This document shows positions 5,810 to 14,401 of a stretch of 24,217 bases of DNA, piece after piece (position 1 is the first letter of the stretch; each line of letters starts with the position of its first letter). Under the pieces are notes generated by a model that saw nothing but the letters and a program-made list of their open reading frames with translations, did not search any database and had not been told where the DNA came from. Origin of the DNA: JAKQHY01 sp034429475 (lineage in GTDB: Bacteria; Chloroflexota; Anaerolineae; B4-G1; SLSP01); contig DAOUGD010000207.1 in assembly GCA_034429475.1 (NCBI GenBank), forward strand, positions 1 to 24,217, read 5' to 3'. A program made the position numbers and the translations under genes.

Positions 5810-6988
5810 ATGCACGCAATCATCATCGGCGGCGGCGTAGCCGGCATCACCGCCGCTCTGGAACTTTCCCGACGCAATTTTGGCGACATTGACGTGTACT
5901 CCGACGAAGAGTACCCCTATTATTACCGCCCGCAATTGACGGAATTTCTGGCCGGAGAGCTGACGCTGGATAAGCTTTTCCGCCGTAAATTAGATTGGTA
6001 CGAAGAACGTGGCATCCACATCCATCTCAATAGCCTGGCGACGCAGATTGACACGGTGGCCAAGACCGTGACCATCAATGGCGTGGATGTGGCTTCCTAC
6101 GACAAACTCCTGCTGGCGATGGGCAGCCGGCCTTCCCTGCCGCCAATCCCTGGCAATGACAAGGCCGGCGTCTTTACCTGGCGCACTCTGTCCGACTCGC
6201 TTGAAATCACTAAGTCTGCCGTGGCGTGCAGCCAGACCATCGTAATCGGCGGCGGCCTGCTGGGCCTGGAGGCGGCGCGTGGCTTGCTGGGCTTCTGCCC
6301 CCACGTCACCGTGCTGGAATTCTTCCCGCGCCTGCTCCCACGTCAGTTGGATGTGGAGGGCGCGGCGCTGTTGCAGAGTTTCGTGGAGTCGTTGGGCATC
6401 CGCGTCATCGTGGACGCGAAAACCGAGGCCATCTTGGGTGATGACCATGTCAGCGGGGTGCGGCTCAAGGATGGGCGTGAACTCCCGGCGTGGACGGTGC
6501 TCATTGCGGCGGGCGTGCGCCCGGAGGCGACGCTGGCGCAACAGGCGGGCATTCAGGTCGAGCGGGGCATCGTTGTGGACGATCACATGGCAACGAGCGC
6601 GCCCGACGTGTATGCCGCCGGCGATGTGGCCGTCTACAAAGGCTACTCGTGGGCTATCGCGCCCATTGCGCAGGCTCAGGCGCGCGTCGCTGCCGCCAAT
6701 ATGGCGGGGGATGCTGTGGCCTACGATGTCGTCGTGCCTTCGACCACGCTCAAGGTGGTGGGGATTGACGTCAGTTCGGTGGGGATCGTCAACCCTGAAG
6801 AAGGGGGTTATCGTGAGTTCCACAAGTTGGACAAGGAAGCCGGGACATACAAGAAGATCGTGCTGCGCGACGACATCATCGTGGGCTGCATCGTCATCAA
6901 CGATAGGGCGCTGGCGAAGGAACTGGAAAAGAAGATTGCCGCCCGCGCCCCGTTGAGCGAGGCCGAGGCGCAGTCAGCGGTGGGGTAA
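5810..6988 (+). CDS. FAD-dependent NAD(P)H oxidoreductase (rubredoxin/nitrite-reductase-like pyridine nucleotide-disulfide family)
   Basis: A 392-residue two-dinucleotide-binding flavoprotein. The FAD-binding GGGVAG is at residues 7-12, the NAD(P)H-binding GGGLLGLEAARG at 147-158, and the second FAD motif YAAGDVA at 268-274. No redox-active CxxxxC pair follows the first GxGxxG, so it is not a thioredoxin- or lipoamide-type reductase. It fits the group that passes electrons from NAD(P)H to rubredoxin, ferredoxin or nitrite reductase modules. A Shine-Dalgarno AAAGGAG lies about 8 bases before the ATG. It stands alone between a divergent PHP gene and the kinase genes. The electron acceptor is unknown; the flavodoxin or the AOR in this window are possible partners by function only. 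Confidence 0.85.
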   Translation: MHAIIIGGGVAGITAALELSRRNFGDIDVYSDEEYPYYYRPQLTEFLAGELTLDKLFRRKLDWYEERGIHIHLNSLATQIDTVAKTVTINGVDVASYDKLLLAMGSRPSLPPIPGNDKAGVFTWRTLSDSLEITKSAVACSQTIVIGGGLLGLEAARGLLGFCPHVTVLEFFPRLLPRQLDVEGAALLQSFVESLGIRVIVDAKTEAILGDDHVSGVRLKDGRELPAWTVLIAAGVRPEATLAQQAGIQVERGIVVDDHMATSAPDVYAAGDVAVYKGYSWAIAPIAQAQARVAAANMAGDAVAYDVVVPSTTLKVVGIDVSSVGIVNPEEGGYREFHKLDKEAGTYKKIVLRDDIIVGCIVINDRALAKELEKKIAARAPLSEAEAQSAVG

Positions 6989-7071
6989 ACGGAAGAGTTG
7001 GAAATGCGTCATGGGTAGCAGAGGAGTGGTTAAGGACGCAAAACTGTTATCATCTTTTAACGTGGATTGTG

Positions 7072-7099
7072 TTGATTTTCATACAGGCTGTGTTACACT
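7072..7099 (+). promoter_or_regulatory. Possible promoter of the sensor kinase gene
   Basis: TTGATT (7072-7077) and TACACT (7094-7099) separated by 16 bp, about 75 bases before the kinase start codon. Each hexamer has 4 matches to consensus. Confidence 0.4.
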
Positions 7100-7172
7100 A
7101 ACCTTAAAAATTCCGTTGCATCTCTTTGTCATAAGCTGTGGGTTAATTGCTCAGGAAGCATTGTAGGATGTC

Positions 7173-10100
7173 ATGAGAGATTTCCCTGACGCACCAGTCT
7201 ATCAGAAAGCTCAAGACGAAGATAGGATCGCCACCAGTGAGCCGATCCTGTCTGCTTCTGTGCCTGTGATTCCTGAAGGCGCTGAGCCGGCCAAAGGTGC
7301 GGAGCGCGAGCAACAGAAGCGCCTGCAACGACAGCGGCGCACGATGATTCACCTGACTACCCATCCGGCAGTGGCCGAAGGTGACCTGCACCGGGCCTTG
7401 GGGGTCATTGTGGAGGCGGCGGCCGCCTCCATTCAGGTATCCTGGGTAAACGTCTGGCGGTTAAGCCCCGATGGCGAGACCTGTAGTTGTGTGGCTACAT
7501 TTGCGCCGGATATGGGGTCACACAGCGGAGAATTGGTCATCGAAGTTTTGCGGTATCCAGAATACTTCACCGCCATGCGCGGGGGGTTGGTACTGGATGT
7601 CGCCAACGTGAGCCTAGACCCCCGCACCCAATCCTTGACGGCGTTGTATTGGGAAAATCTCGGCATTGTCTCCGTTTTGATCGCACCCATCCGCCTGCAC
7701 GGACAGGTGGTGGGGGCCGTGAGTTTTGAGCACACCGGCGCGCCGCGCGCCTGGCAGCCGGACGAAGTGACTTTTGCCAGCCAGATTGCGGCGTTGGTGG
7801 CGCAAGTATTTCTCAATGCGGACCTGCGGCAGCGGGCCGAAGAATTGGCACTGTTGACCCGTATCAGTCGGCACGTGGCCGCCCTCCATGATTTACACGA
7901 AGTGCTGACCGCTATCGCGCGTTACGCGGCAGAAATCTCCCATGCCGACCTCGGCGGCGTCTTCGCACTCACCCCCGCCGGCAGCCTGGTGATCGCCGCT
8001 CATGGTTTGTCGGCAAAGTGGGTGACCATCTTCCAGGCGCGCGGACGGGCGTTGTTGCGGAAAAGCATAGTGGCTGAGGCCATGCGCGCCCGTCGCCCGC
8101 GGCAGGTAGCGGATCTTGCGATCTATACCGATAAATTGTCCCGCCAACTGTCCACGGAGGAGAATATCCAGACCGTGTTGGTGACGCCTATGTACAGCGG
8201 GGAGGAGGTGGTAGGCGGGATCGTGTTAGCGCAGCGCCGCCCGCGTTACTTTACCACCGAGGAAACGGCTTTGATTCAGGCGTTAGGGCAGCAGTCGGTC
8301 AACGCTGTCGAAAGCGCCCGCTTGTTTCAGGCCGAACACCGGCAGCGGGAAATTGCCGAGCGACTCCAGGAAACGGCGCTTTTGGTGAACAGTAGCCTGG
8401 AGCTGAAAGAGGTGTTGGCCCTGATCCTCGATCAGTTGGGTCACGTTTTCCCCTATGAAAGCGGCAGCATTCAAATCCTCGAAGAGCGCGCGATGCGCGT
8501 GATGGCGGTGCGCAATCTGGCGCGCAACGTGATCGGACGGCGTTATCCCCTGGACGAGTATCCCTATCACCGGCGACTGGCGGCCGGCGAATCCGTCGTG
8601 TTCGCCGACATCCACGACAAGGAAGCGGGAGCGGCGGCTTATGATGAGGTCATGGGGGCCCGCGCCAATATTGGCGTGCCGTTATGGGTGCGGGAGCGGG
8701 TGATCGGGGCTTTGATCATTGATAGCAGCGCCCTCAAGCCCCACGCGCCGGAAGACATCCGGGTAATCCAGGCCTTTGCGCAGCAGGCCGCCATCGCCAT
8801 TCAAAACGCGCGCCTGTTTGCCGAGCAGCGCGCCGAACGGGAGTTGGCCGAGGCTTTGGCCGCCGCCGCCGCGGTGGTGGGGAGCACGCTTGATCTGGAA
8901 CAAGTGCTGGATCGGATTCTGGAACAGACCGCGCGCGTGGTCAACGGCGACATCTTCAATGTTATGTTGATCGAAGGCGATAAAGGTCGCATGGTGCGCT
9001 GGCGAGGCTATGAGAACTACGCCATTCCTGGCAATGAAATCGCCGCGTTTGATGTGCCGGTGTTCGAGTACCCCAAACTCGTGGAAATGATCGAAACAGG
9101 ACAGCCGGTGTTGGTGAACGACATCCTACAGGCGTCGGATTGGGTGGCGACGAATCCGTACCGGCGGTATCTGCGTTCTTATGTGGCGGCGCCGATTCGG
9201 ATTGCCGATAGGACGGCGGGTTTTTTGAACGTCAATGGAACGCGCCCGGACCAATTCACGCACCAGGACGCCTTGCGCCTGAAGGCCTTTGCCGATCATG
9301 CCGCCGTCGCCATCCAGAACGCCCATTTGTACCAGCAGCAACTGCATTACGCGGATCAGCTTGAACAGGAAGTTTACAAACGCACCGCCGAATTGGAAGC
9401 CAAAAATGCCTGGTTGGAGGCGATTCTCCGCAGCACCACCGACGGCATTATTGTTACCGACGGCGCCGGCGACATTGTGCAGCACAACACAGTGGCGGAG
9501 ACATGGTTGAAGCAAACCCTGTCGTCCGAAAACGCGAAACGCTTGTGCGAAGTGGTGGCCGGGGTCGCGCGGCGCGCCGGCGAGCGCGCGGAACAACTCC
9601 TGGAGCTGCCCGGCCTGGATTTACAGCTCAATGCCGCGCCCATTTCCGAATCGGGCCCCGGCGGCCCGGCTGTGGTTGTGGCCGTGCACGACGTCAGCTA
9701 TTTGAAGGCCCTGGATCGCATGAAATCGCGGTTTGTTTCGGACGTTTCCCACGAATTGCGCACTCCCCTCACCTCTATCCGGCTGTATACTTCCTTGGTG
9801 CGGACCAGTTCCGGGGAAAAGTTGGAGCAATACCTGCTGGCGCTGGATCAAGAGGCGGACCGGCTGGCGCGCCTCGTGGCCGACATCCTCCAGCTCTCGC
9901 GGATCGAATCAGGGCGGATAGACATCAATTTGCAGCCCGCCGATATTAACCTGCTGGCCGAGACAACGGTTGCCTCGCACATGGTGCTGGCCGAGTCCAG
10001 AGGGCTTAACCTGGCCTATCATGCCAATGCTTATCCTACCGAAGTGCGGGTGGATCTGGACAAATTCAACCAGGTGCTTAACAATTTGATTGAAAATGCC

Positions 10101-10409
10101 ATCAATTATACGCCTCCAGGCGGCCACATCCAGGTGTGTACCAAGCGGCAAATGCGCGCGGGGCAAGAGTGGGCGACGGTGCTGGTGGCGGATACCGGTA
10201 TGGGTATTCCTGAAGATGAAGTACAATATGTATTTGACCGATTCTTCCGGGGGGAAGGGCCGCGTAACCTGCAAATTCAAGGCACCGGCCTGGGGCTGTC
10301 CATTGTGAAGGAAATTCTGGATCTTCATGGGGGAACTGCAACCGTTGAAAGTCAAGTTGGGGTTGGCACAACCTTCACGGTGTGGTTGCCCCTACCAGAT
10401 TCCGGCTAA
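7173..10409 (+). CDS. Multi-GAF, PAS-containing cytosolic sensor histidine kinase
   Basis: A 1078-residue soluble sensor kinase. By alternating structure and internal resemblance there are four GAF-like domains (about 70-215, 240-383, 405-548 and 572-718), each ending in a helix such as QQAAIAIQNARLF. A coiled linker (720-745) and a PAS domain (about 746-840, from NAWLEAILRSTTDGIIVTD) follow. The kinase core has SDVSHELRTPLTS with phospho-acceptor H860, an N-box around residue 974 (NLIENAINYT), G1 DTGMGIP (from 1007) and G2 GTGLGLSIV (from 1037). There is no signal peptide or membrane segment, so it senses intracellular ligands or redox state. It has no receiver of its own; the gene 88 bases downstream supplies one. 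The Shine-Dalgarno is weak (AGGATG), so the exact start is less sure. Confidence 0.9.
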   Translation: MRDFPDAPVYQKAQDEDRIATSEPILSASVPVIPEGAEPAKGAEREQQKRLQRQRRTMIHLTTHPAVAEGDLHRALGVIVEAAAASIQVSWVNVWRLSPDGETCSCVATFAPDMGSHSGELVIEVLRYPEYFTAMRGGLVLDVANVSLDPRTQSLTALYWENLGIVSVLIAPIRLHGQVVGAVSFEHTGAPRAWQPDEVTFASQIAALVAQVFLNADLRQRAEELALLTRISRHVAALHDLHEVLTAIARYAAEISHADLGGVFALTPAGSLVIAAHGLSAKWVTIFQARGRALLRKSIVAEAMRARRPRQVADLAIYTDKLSRQLSTEENIQTVLVTPMYSGEEVVGGIVLAQRRPRYFTTEETALIQALGQQSVNAVESARLFQAEHRQREIAERLQETALLVNSSLELKEVLALILDQLGHVFPYESGSIQILEERAMRVMAVRNLARNVIGRRYPLDEYPYHRRLAAGESVVFADIHDKEAGAAAYDEVMGARANIGVPLWVRERVIGALIIDSSALKPHAPEDIRVIQAFAQQAAIAIQNARLFAEQRAERELAEALAAAAAVVGSTLDLEQVLDRILEQTARVVNGDIFNVMLIEGDKGRMVRWRGYENYAIPGNEIAAFDVPVFEYPKLVEMIETGQPVLVNDILQASDWVATNPYRRYLRSYVAAPIRIADRTAGFLNVNGTRPDQFTHQDALRLKAFADHAAVAIQNAHLYQQQLHYADQLEQEVYKRTAELEAKNAWLEAILRSTTDGIIVTDGAGDIVQHNTVAETWLKQTLSSENAKRLCEVVAGVARRAGERAEQLLELPGLDLQLNAAPISESGPGGPAVVVAVHDVSYLKALDRMKSRFVSDVSHELRTPLTSIRLYTSLVRTSSGEKLEQYLLALDQEADRLARLVADILQLSRIESGRIDINLQPADINLLAETTVASHMVLAESRGLNLAYHANAYPTEVRVDLDKFNQVLNNLIENAINYTPPGGHIQVCTKRQMRAGQEWATVLVADTGMGIPEDEVQYVFDRFFRGEGPRNLQIQGTGLGLSIVKEILDLHGGTATVESQVGVGTTFTVWLPLPDSG
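9654..9666. other. SfiI-type site GGCCN5GGCC
   Basis: GGCC (9654-9657), five bases, GGCC (9663-9666), inside the sensor kinase gene. Relevant only if the SfiI-family endonuclease of this window keeps SfiI specificity; the site would then need methylation. Confidence 0.9.
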
Positions 10410-10497
10410 ACAGCTATGAGCCGTACCTATGCGGCATTTAAGTAGAACGAATAGTTATTTTCCGCTGATGAGTCTTTGATTATAGAAAGGGGCGAAT

Positions 10498-11619
10498 ATG
10501 GAGAAGAAACGCATTCTCGTTGTTGAGGATCATGATTTGTTGCTGCTGGCCATTCGGGACATTCTCGAAGTGGAGGGCTACGAAGTGGTTACGGCCACGG
10601 ATGGGGTGGCAGCGCTGGAGGTGATGGAGAACTTCACGCCCGACCTGATCGTCGCCGATATCTCGATGCCGCGCATGGACGGCTACCAGTTCTTTGAACA
10701 CGTGCGTCTGAACCCAGAGTGGGTGCCGATCCCGTTTATTTTCTTGACGGCGCGGGCGGAGCGGGAAGATCGCTTGAAGGGCAAAGCCTTGGGGGCGGAA
10801 GATTACATCACCAAGCCGTTTGACCCCCAGGAATTGGTGGTTGTCGTTAGCTCCCGGATTGGGCGGGCAAAAGAGATCCGTCAGGCTACCGAAACCGAGT
10901 TTGAAGAGCTAAAACAGCAGATTATCACCCTGTTGAGCCACGAATTGCGCACCCCCTTGACCAGCGTGTATGGCTATACTGAGCTGGCATTGGAGGAGGC
11001 TTCCTCTCTGCCGCCAGGTGATTTCCAGCAGTTCCTGGTCGGCATCAAAAAGGGCGCCGACCGTCTGACCAATCTGGTTGAAGACCTCTTGATGGTGGTG
11101 CGCATGGATACCGGGCAGTTGGAGCGGGAGTTCCGGTTGTTGGGGACAATTCATCCTAATGTGGGCGAGGTGGTGGAACAGAACGCCCGCTTGCATCGGG
11201 CGGCGTTGGATGCGCGTGGGATCGAGCTGATCCTGGACATCCGGCCCAATCTGCCGCCGGTCAGAATTTACGAGCATTTCCTGGTGGATGCATTTAACCG
11301 GTTGTTAGATAATGCCATTAAATTTTCGCGCAAGAAGGGAAAGCGCATCAAGGTACAGGTGGGCGCGCGGGACAACAAGGTGCAGATTGCGGTTACTGAC
11401 GAGGGGGTGGGTATTCCCGCCGCCGAACTGCCGAAGTTGTTTGAGCGCTTCCGCCAGATCAACCGGGCGAAAATGGAGCAGCAGGGGACCGGACTGGGGT
11501 TGGTCATTGCCCGTTCGTTGATCAGCAGTATGGATGGGGACATCACCGCGGCTAGCGTGGAGGATCAAGGCAGCACCTTCACCATTGAATTGCCGATCGC
11601 TACTGAACCGGCCCAGTAA
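10498..11619 (+). CDS. Response-regulator receiver / histidine kinase hybrid
   Basis: A 373-residue protein with an N-terminal receiver and a C-terminal kinase. Receiver: acidic pair E10-D11, phospho-acceptor D54 in IVADISMPRMDG, T84, K106 in YITKPFDP. Kinase: LLSHELRTPLTS with H148, RLLDNAIKFS as N-box, DEGVGIP as G1 and GTGLGLVIA as G2. There is no DNA-binding or other output domain and no membrane segment. It follows the multi-GAF kinase by 88 bases with a Shine-Dalgarno AAAGGGGC, so the two probably form an operon. The likely flow is from H860 of the first protein to D54 here, which would control the second kinase; its downstream regulator is not in the window. This order is inferred. The gene converges on the AOR gene across a strong hairpin. 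Confidence 0.9.
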   Translation: MEKKRILVVEDHDLLLLAIRDILEVEGYEVVTATDGVAALEVMENFTPDLIVADISMPRMDGYQFFEHVRLNPEWVPIPFIFLTARAEREDRLKGKALGAEDYITKPFDPQELVVVVSSRIGRAKEIRQATETEFEELKQQIITLLSHELRTPLTSVYGYTELALEEASSLPPGDFQQFLVGIKKGADRLTNLVEDLLMVVRMDTGQLEREFRLLGTIHPNVGEVVEQNARLHRAALDARGIELILDIRPNLPPVRIYEHFLVDAFNRLLDNAIKFSRKKGKRIKVQVGARDNKVQIAVTDEGVGIPAAELPKLFERFRQINRAKMEQQGTGLGLVIARSLISSMDGDITAASVEDQGSTFTIELPIATEPAQ

Positions 11620-11649
11620 TGCGCGGCGCTACCCAAAACGCCTGTTGAT

Positions 11650-11685
11650 AAAAAACATCCGGGAGGAATCTCCCGGATGTTTGTA
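11650..11685. terminator. Terminator hairpin between convergent genes
   Basis: A perfect 13-bp stem AAACATCCGGGAG (11653-11665) / CTCCCGGATGTTT (11670-11682) with a GAAT loop. On the minus strand it is followed by six T residues, a strong terminator for the AOR gene. On the plus strand only TTTG follows, so termination of the kinase operon would be weaker. Confidence 0.88.
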
Positions 11686-11742
11686 CTTAGAACTATCCGA
11701 TTTCTGTAGTCTGCTCCGGCAAAAACGAAGGTGGCGGTGTGT

Positions 11743-13557
11743 TTAGGGCAATCCTAACCGGGTGAGGGTTTCCGGCGTCGGCGCCCCTGACGTGGGATCC
11801 CAACCATACGTGGCATACGCGCCGGCCCGCAGGCGCGCCAGGTCGGGGATGTTGCCCCCCGTTCCGCCCTCCAGCGGTTGGGTGAGCAACACCGGCAGAC
11901 GTTCGTCGGCCGGCGTCAGTCCCCGGCGGAGATTTAACAGCCGTTTCAACGTGTTGATGCGCATTCCCAACGTCATCAGTTCGTCCGGCGTCAATTCCTG
12001 GCCTATGATAGCCTTGAGGGCGGTCAGTATCCTTTCTACACCCGGATTCTGAAACTGACACAGGGTCAAGGCGTTGTACAGCGCGCGCCAGGCCTGCTGA
12101 CGGGCAGCAACGCCCCCTCTTTCCTTTGAACTGTCGAATCGTTCCCCCGGCAACACCCCCAATTCCACCGGCGCCCCCTGGCCGGTGTCCACGCCGTACA
12201 TATCGCCCTGCATGTGGCACGCGCCGCGCGGCGAAAGGGCGTAAGTCACGGCCATAGCGCTGAACGCGCGTGGGTCGTGCATGGGCACCTCCAGTCGGTT
12301 CACGGTCACGGCCAGCTCTGGCGCCCCGTAGCGTTCTGCCAGCGCGTCGCTGCCATCGGCCAGCAGCGCGCCAAACCCCTCTCGGCGGGCGAGCCGTGGG
12401 ATGAGGGTGTGCGCCAGTTCTGCGTCGCCGTAGCGAAGCTCCAGACCGCCGGTATCCTCCGATGTTAGAAACCCCCGCGCGGTCAGCTCGCAAGCCAGCG
12501 CCAGCGTTGCCCCTGTGCTGATGGTGTCGAGACCGTACCGGTTGCAGAGGTCGCCGGCGTAGATGACGGCCTCCTGGTCGTCCACCAGCAGCAGGGAACC
12601 GAGGGCGATCAACGTCTCGTACTCCGGTCCGTCCACTTTGTCCGCGCCGTAACGCGGTGCGCAGGTCTCGCGCCCGCAAGCGATGGGGCAACGGTAGCAG
12701 GCTACGGCGCGCTTCTGGTATTTCTCGACCATCAACACGCCGGAAAGATTGGCGGCCGGCTCCCATTCGCTTTGCTGATAATAGCGGATGGGCGTGTCTC
12801 CGTACATCAGGCCCATATCCACATATCCCGCCGTTCCTGCCAGTCGCAGCGACATCGCCGCCATATCTTCGTCCAGATCGGCGAGGATGGCCTTGACCAC
12901 TGCCTTGAGCGCGGCCTCGTCGGCTAGCGGGACTTTGGCTGTCCCGCGCACGGCGATGGCCTTGAGGCGTTTCGACCCCATCACCGCGCCCATCCCCGTG
13001 CGCCCGGCGGCGCGCCCGTGATCGTTCATCACTGCCGCCATTACCGCCAGGTGCTCCCCCGCCGGCCCAATGCAGGCTACGCGCGCTTTATTTTCGCCCA
13101 ACGCCGCGCGGACCTGCGCCTGGGTGTCGTAGGTGTCCAATCCCCACAGATCGTTTGCGGGGTGCAGGGCCGCGATGCCCGCGACGATGCTGAGCCATAC
13201 CGGCTGCGCGGCCTGCCCAGTGATGATGATCCCGTCGTAGCCGGCAAAGCGTAGTTCCGGGCCAAAGAAACCGCCGGAATTCGCTTCGCCCCAGAGCCGG
13301 GTCTGCGGCGAGAGTGCGCACACGCTGTAGCGGCCGGCGGAGGGCATCGCGGTTCCCACGACCGGTCCGGTCATAAATATCAGGGGATTGTCTGGCCCTA
13401 GGGGATCGGTATCCGCCGTGATCATATCGTAGGCATAGCGCGCCGCCAGTCCGCTGCCGCCGACAAAAGCGTGCGCATAGGCTTCATTGAGCGGCTCGTC
13501 CCATAATTTCCCTGCCGTCAAATCCACCCGCAGCAGTTTACCCATATAACCGTTCAT
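11743..13557 (-). CDS. Tungsten-type aldehyde:ferredoxin oxidoreductase (AOR family)
   Basis: A 604-residue cytosolic enzyme of the AOR family, which oxidises aldehydes to acids (or the reverse) using a tungsto-bispterin and a [4Fe-4S] cluster, with ferredoxin as partner. It has the family opening MNGYMGKLLRVDLTAGK, the pterin-binding AGRTGMGAVMGSKRLKAI (184-201), the cluster ligands C287-x2-C290-x3-C294 (CYRCPIACG) with the fourth at C500 (LTLCQFQN), the conserved PEYET (311-315), and H448 in GACHMQ, the position of a substrate-site histidine in the archaeal enzyme. Length is normal. The Shine-Dalgarno GAGGTAAGC just before the ATG supports the start. No MoaD-like or ferredoxin gene is next to it. 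The aldehyde substrate cannot be inferred. Confidence 0.92.
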   Translation of the reverse strand: MNGYMGKLLRVDLTAGKLWDEPLNEAYAHAFVGGSGLAARYAYDMITADTDPLGPDNPLIFMTGPVVGTAMPSAGRYSVCALSPQTRLWGEANSGGFFGPELRFAGYDGIIITGQAAQPVWLSIVAGIAALHPANDLWGLDTYDTQAQVRAALGENKARVACIGPAGEHLAVMAAVMNDHGRAAGRTGMGAVMGSKRLKAIAVRGTAKVPLADEAALKAVVKAILADLDEDMAAMSLRLAGTAGYVDMGLMYGDTPIRYYQQSEWEPAANLSGVLMVEKYQKRAVACYRCPIACGRETCAPRYGADKVDGPEYETLIALGSLLLVDDQEAVIYAGDLCNRYGLDTISTGATLALACELTARGFLTSEDTGGLELRYGDAELAHTLIPRLARREGFGALLADGSDALAERYGAPELAVTVNRLEVPMHDPRAFSAMAVTYALSPRGACHMQGDMYGVDTGQGAPVELGVLPGERFDSSKERGGVAARQQAWRALYNALTLCQFQNPGVERILTALKAIIGQELTPDELMTLGMRINTLKRLLNLRRGLTPADERLPVLLTQPLEGGTGGNIPDLARLRAGAYATYGWDPTSGAPTPETLTRLGLP

Positions 13558-13610
13558 GCTTACCTCGCATTTTTAGCGTTTTTTTAACCTGTGCCATAGG
13601 GAGAAATTTA

Positions 13611-13675
13611 TCAGCAGATTAAGCAGATTGAGCAGATTTTTTCTCTTAATCCGCTAAATCTGCTCAATCTGCTGA
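13611..13675. repeat. Inverted repeat of GCAGATT units
   Basis: Left arm 13611-13634: TCAGCAGATTAAGCAGATTG continuing with AGCAGAT. Right arm 13648-13675: AATCCGCTAAATCTGCTCAA continuing with TCTGCTGA. The arms are near-complementary around a pyrimidine-rich loop. It lies between two minus-strand genes, about 55 bases upstream of the AOR start codon. Same structural class as the repeats at 1147-1210, 4984-5053 and 23505-23557. Confidence 0.8.
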
Positions 13676-13712
13676 CAGAAAATAGACTATTCAGTAATGC
13701 TATTGCACCGGT

Positions 13713-13751
13713 CGGTTTTTTTGTCGCCGGATTCCCGGCGACAAAGAACCG
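13713..13751. repeat. Hairpin-forming inverted repeat downstream of the SCP2-like gene
   Basis: Arms CGGTTTTTTTGTCGCCGG (13713-13730) and CCGGCGACAAAGAACCG (13735-13751) pair with one mismatch and one bulge around an ATTC loop. In either direction the T-rich part precedes the stem, so it is not a classical terminator, although it follows a minus-strand gene. Confidence 0.7.
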
Positions 13752-13813
13752 CTTGACAGAATCTCGATGGCTTTGGCTGCATCCTTTGGAGGGGATAGGT
13801 TGTACCCCATCAC

Positions 13814-14224
13814 TCAGTTGTCAAAATCGGTTGGAATGCGGGCAGTGCAGCCAATGATCTCTTGTGCTGCCCGTGGGTACCGCATAATCTTCATCATGTT
13901 CCCCTGAAGTTTCAGTTTTCTTGTCATCATACCCTGAATGGGATCGAGGCGACCTTCGATGACTTTGCGCCATATGTTGAAGGGGGCGCGGATGAGGTAC
14001 TCTGCTGGTTTTTCGTCCAGCGTGGACAACGCTTGCCCGCCGGTGCTTTTGCCGTGCGATAATCCCAGGAACAGGTAGGCCTCATTGGGGTAGACGTCAT
14101 CACTCTCGATGACAAAAACGAAATCGCCTTCCCAGTCTTTGGCAGATTTTTCGTAAGAGGAGCTAGTGTTGAGTTGGCTACATAGTTCTTTGATCCATTC
14201 GTCCGAAGGGAATTTCAGAGCCAT
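13814..14224 (-). CDS. SCP2-like sterol/lipid-transfer domain protein
   Basis: A 136-residue single-domain protein of the SCP2 fold, which binds hydrophobic ligands in a tunnel. Typical features are FVFVIESDD and AYLFLGLSHGKS strands, then AEYLIRAPFNIWRKVIEGRLDP and GMMTRKLKLQGNMMKIMRY, the SCP2 core with the usual K-L-x-G-N/D end. ATG 14224 is chosen because AAGGAGA (14237-14231) lies 6 bases upstream; the longer frame from 14266 has no such signal and would start upstream of the predicted promoter's transcript. The gene is divergent from the giant secreted protein, with back-to-back promoters. The ligand is unknown. Confidence 0.82.
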   Translation of the reverse strand: MALKFPSDEWIKELCSQLNTSSSYEKSAKDWEGDFVFVIESDDVYPNEAYLFLGLSHGKSTGGQALSTLDEKPAEYLIRAPFNIWRKVIEGRLDPIQGMMTRKLKLQGNMMKIMRYPRAAQEIIGCTARIPTDFDN

Positions 14225-14270
14225 CTTTGATCTCCTTGTTTGCAAAATTTTGTTGGGGACCGACAAGTGG

Positions 14271-14298
14271 ATTTTACCTATGCGCGTGAGCGTGTCAA
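14271..14298 (-). promoter_or_regulatory. Sigma70-type promoter of the SCP2-like gene
   Basis: On the minus strand a perfect TTGACA (14298-14293) is followed after 16 bp by TAAAAT (14276-14271), 5 of 6 matches. It predicts a leader of about 40 nt before ATG 14224. Confidence 0.7.
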
Positions 14299-14306
14299 CC
14301 GCGGGC

Positions 14307-14335
14307 TTGTTCTATTGTCCCCTTTCCTTTATACT
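14307..14335 (+). promoter_or_regulatory. Possible promoter of the giant secreted protein gene
   Basis: TTGTTC (14307-14312) and TATACT (14330-14335), 17 bp apart. The -10 has 5 of 6 matches and the -35 keeps TTG. Its -35 lies only 8 bp from the -35 of the divergent SCP2-like gene. Confidence 0.5.
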
Positions 14336-14401
14336 TATGGCAGACCAACAAAGCGTTTCGCCGGATCACACCGGATAAGATGCACGTGCAGAAAGGAGCG
14401 T

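Noticed and set aside
11693..12766. Minus-strand 357-codon frame overlapping AOR
   Set aside because: Same strand but other frame as AOR; arginine/glycine-rich, no motifs, no ribosome binding site.
14240..14401. Upstream extension of the giant protein
   Set aside because: It would start inside the divergent promoter region and put 54 residues before a clear signal peptide; AAAGGAG points to ATG 14402/14405.
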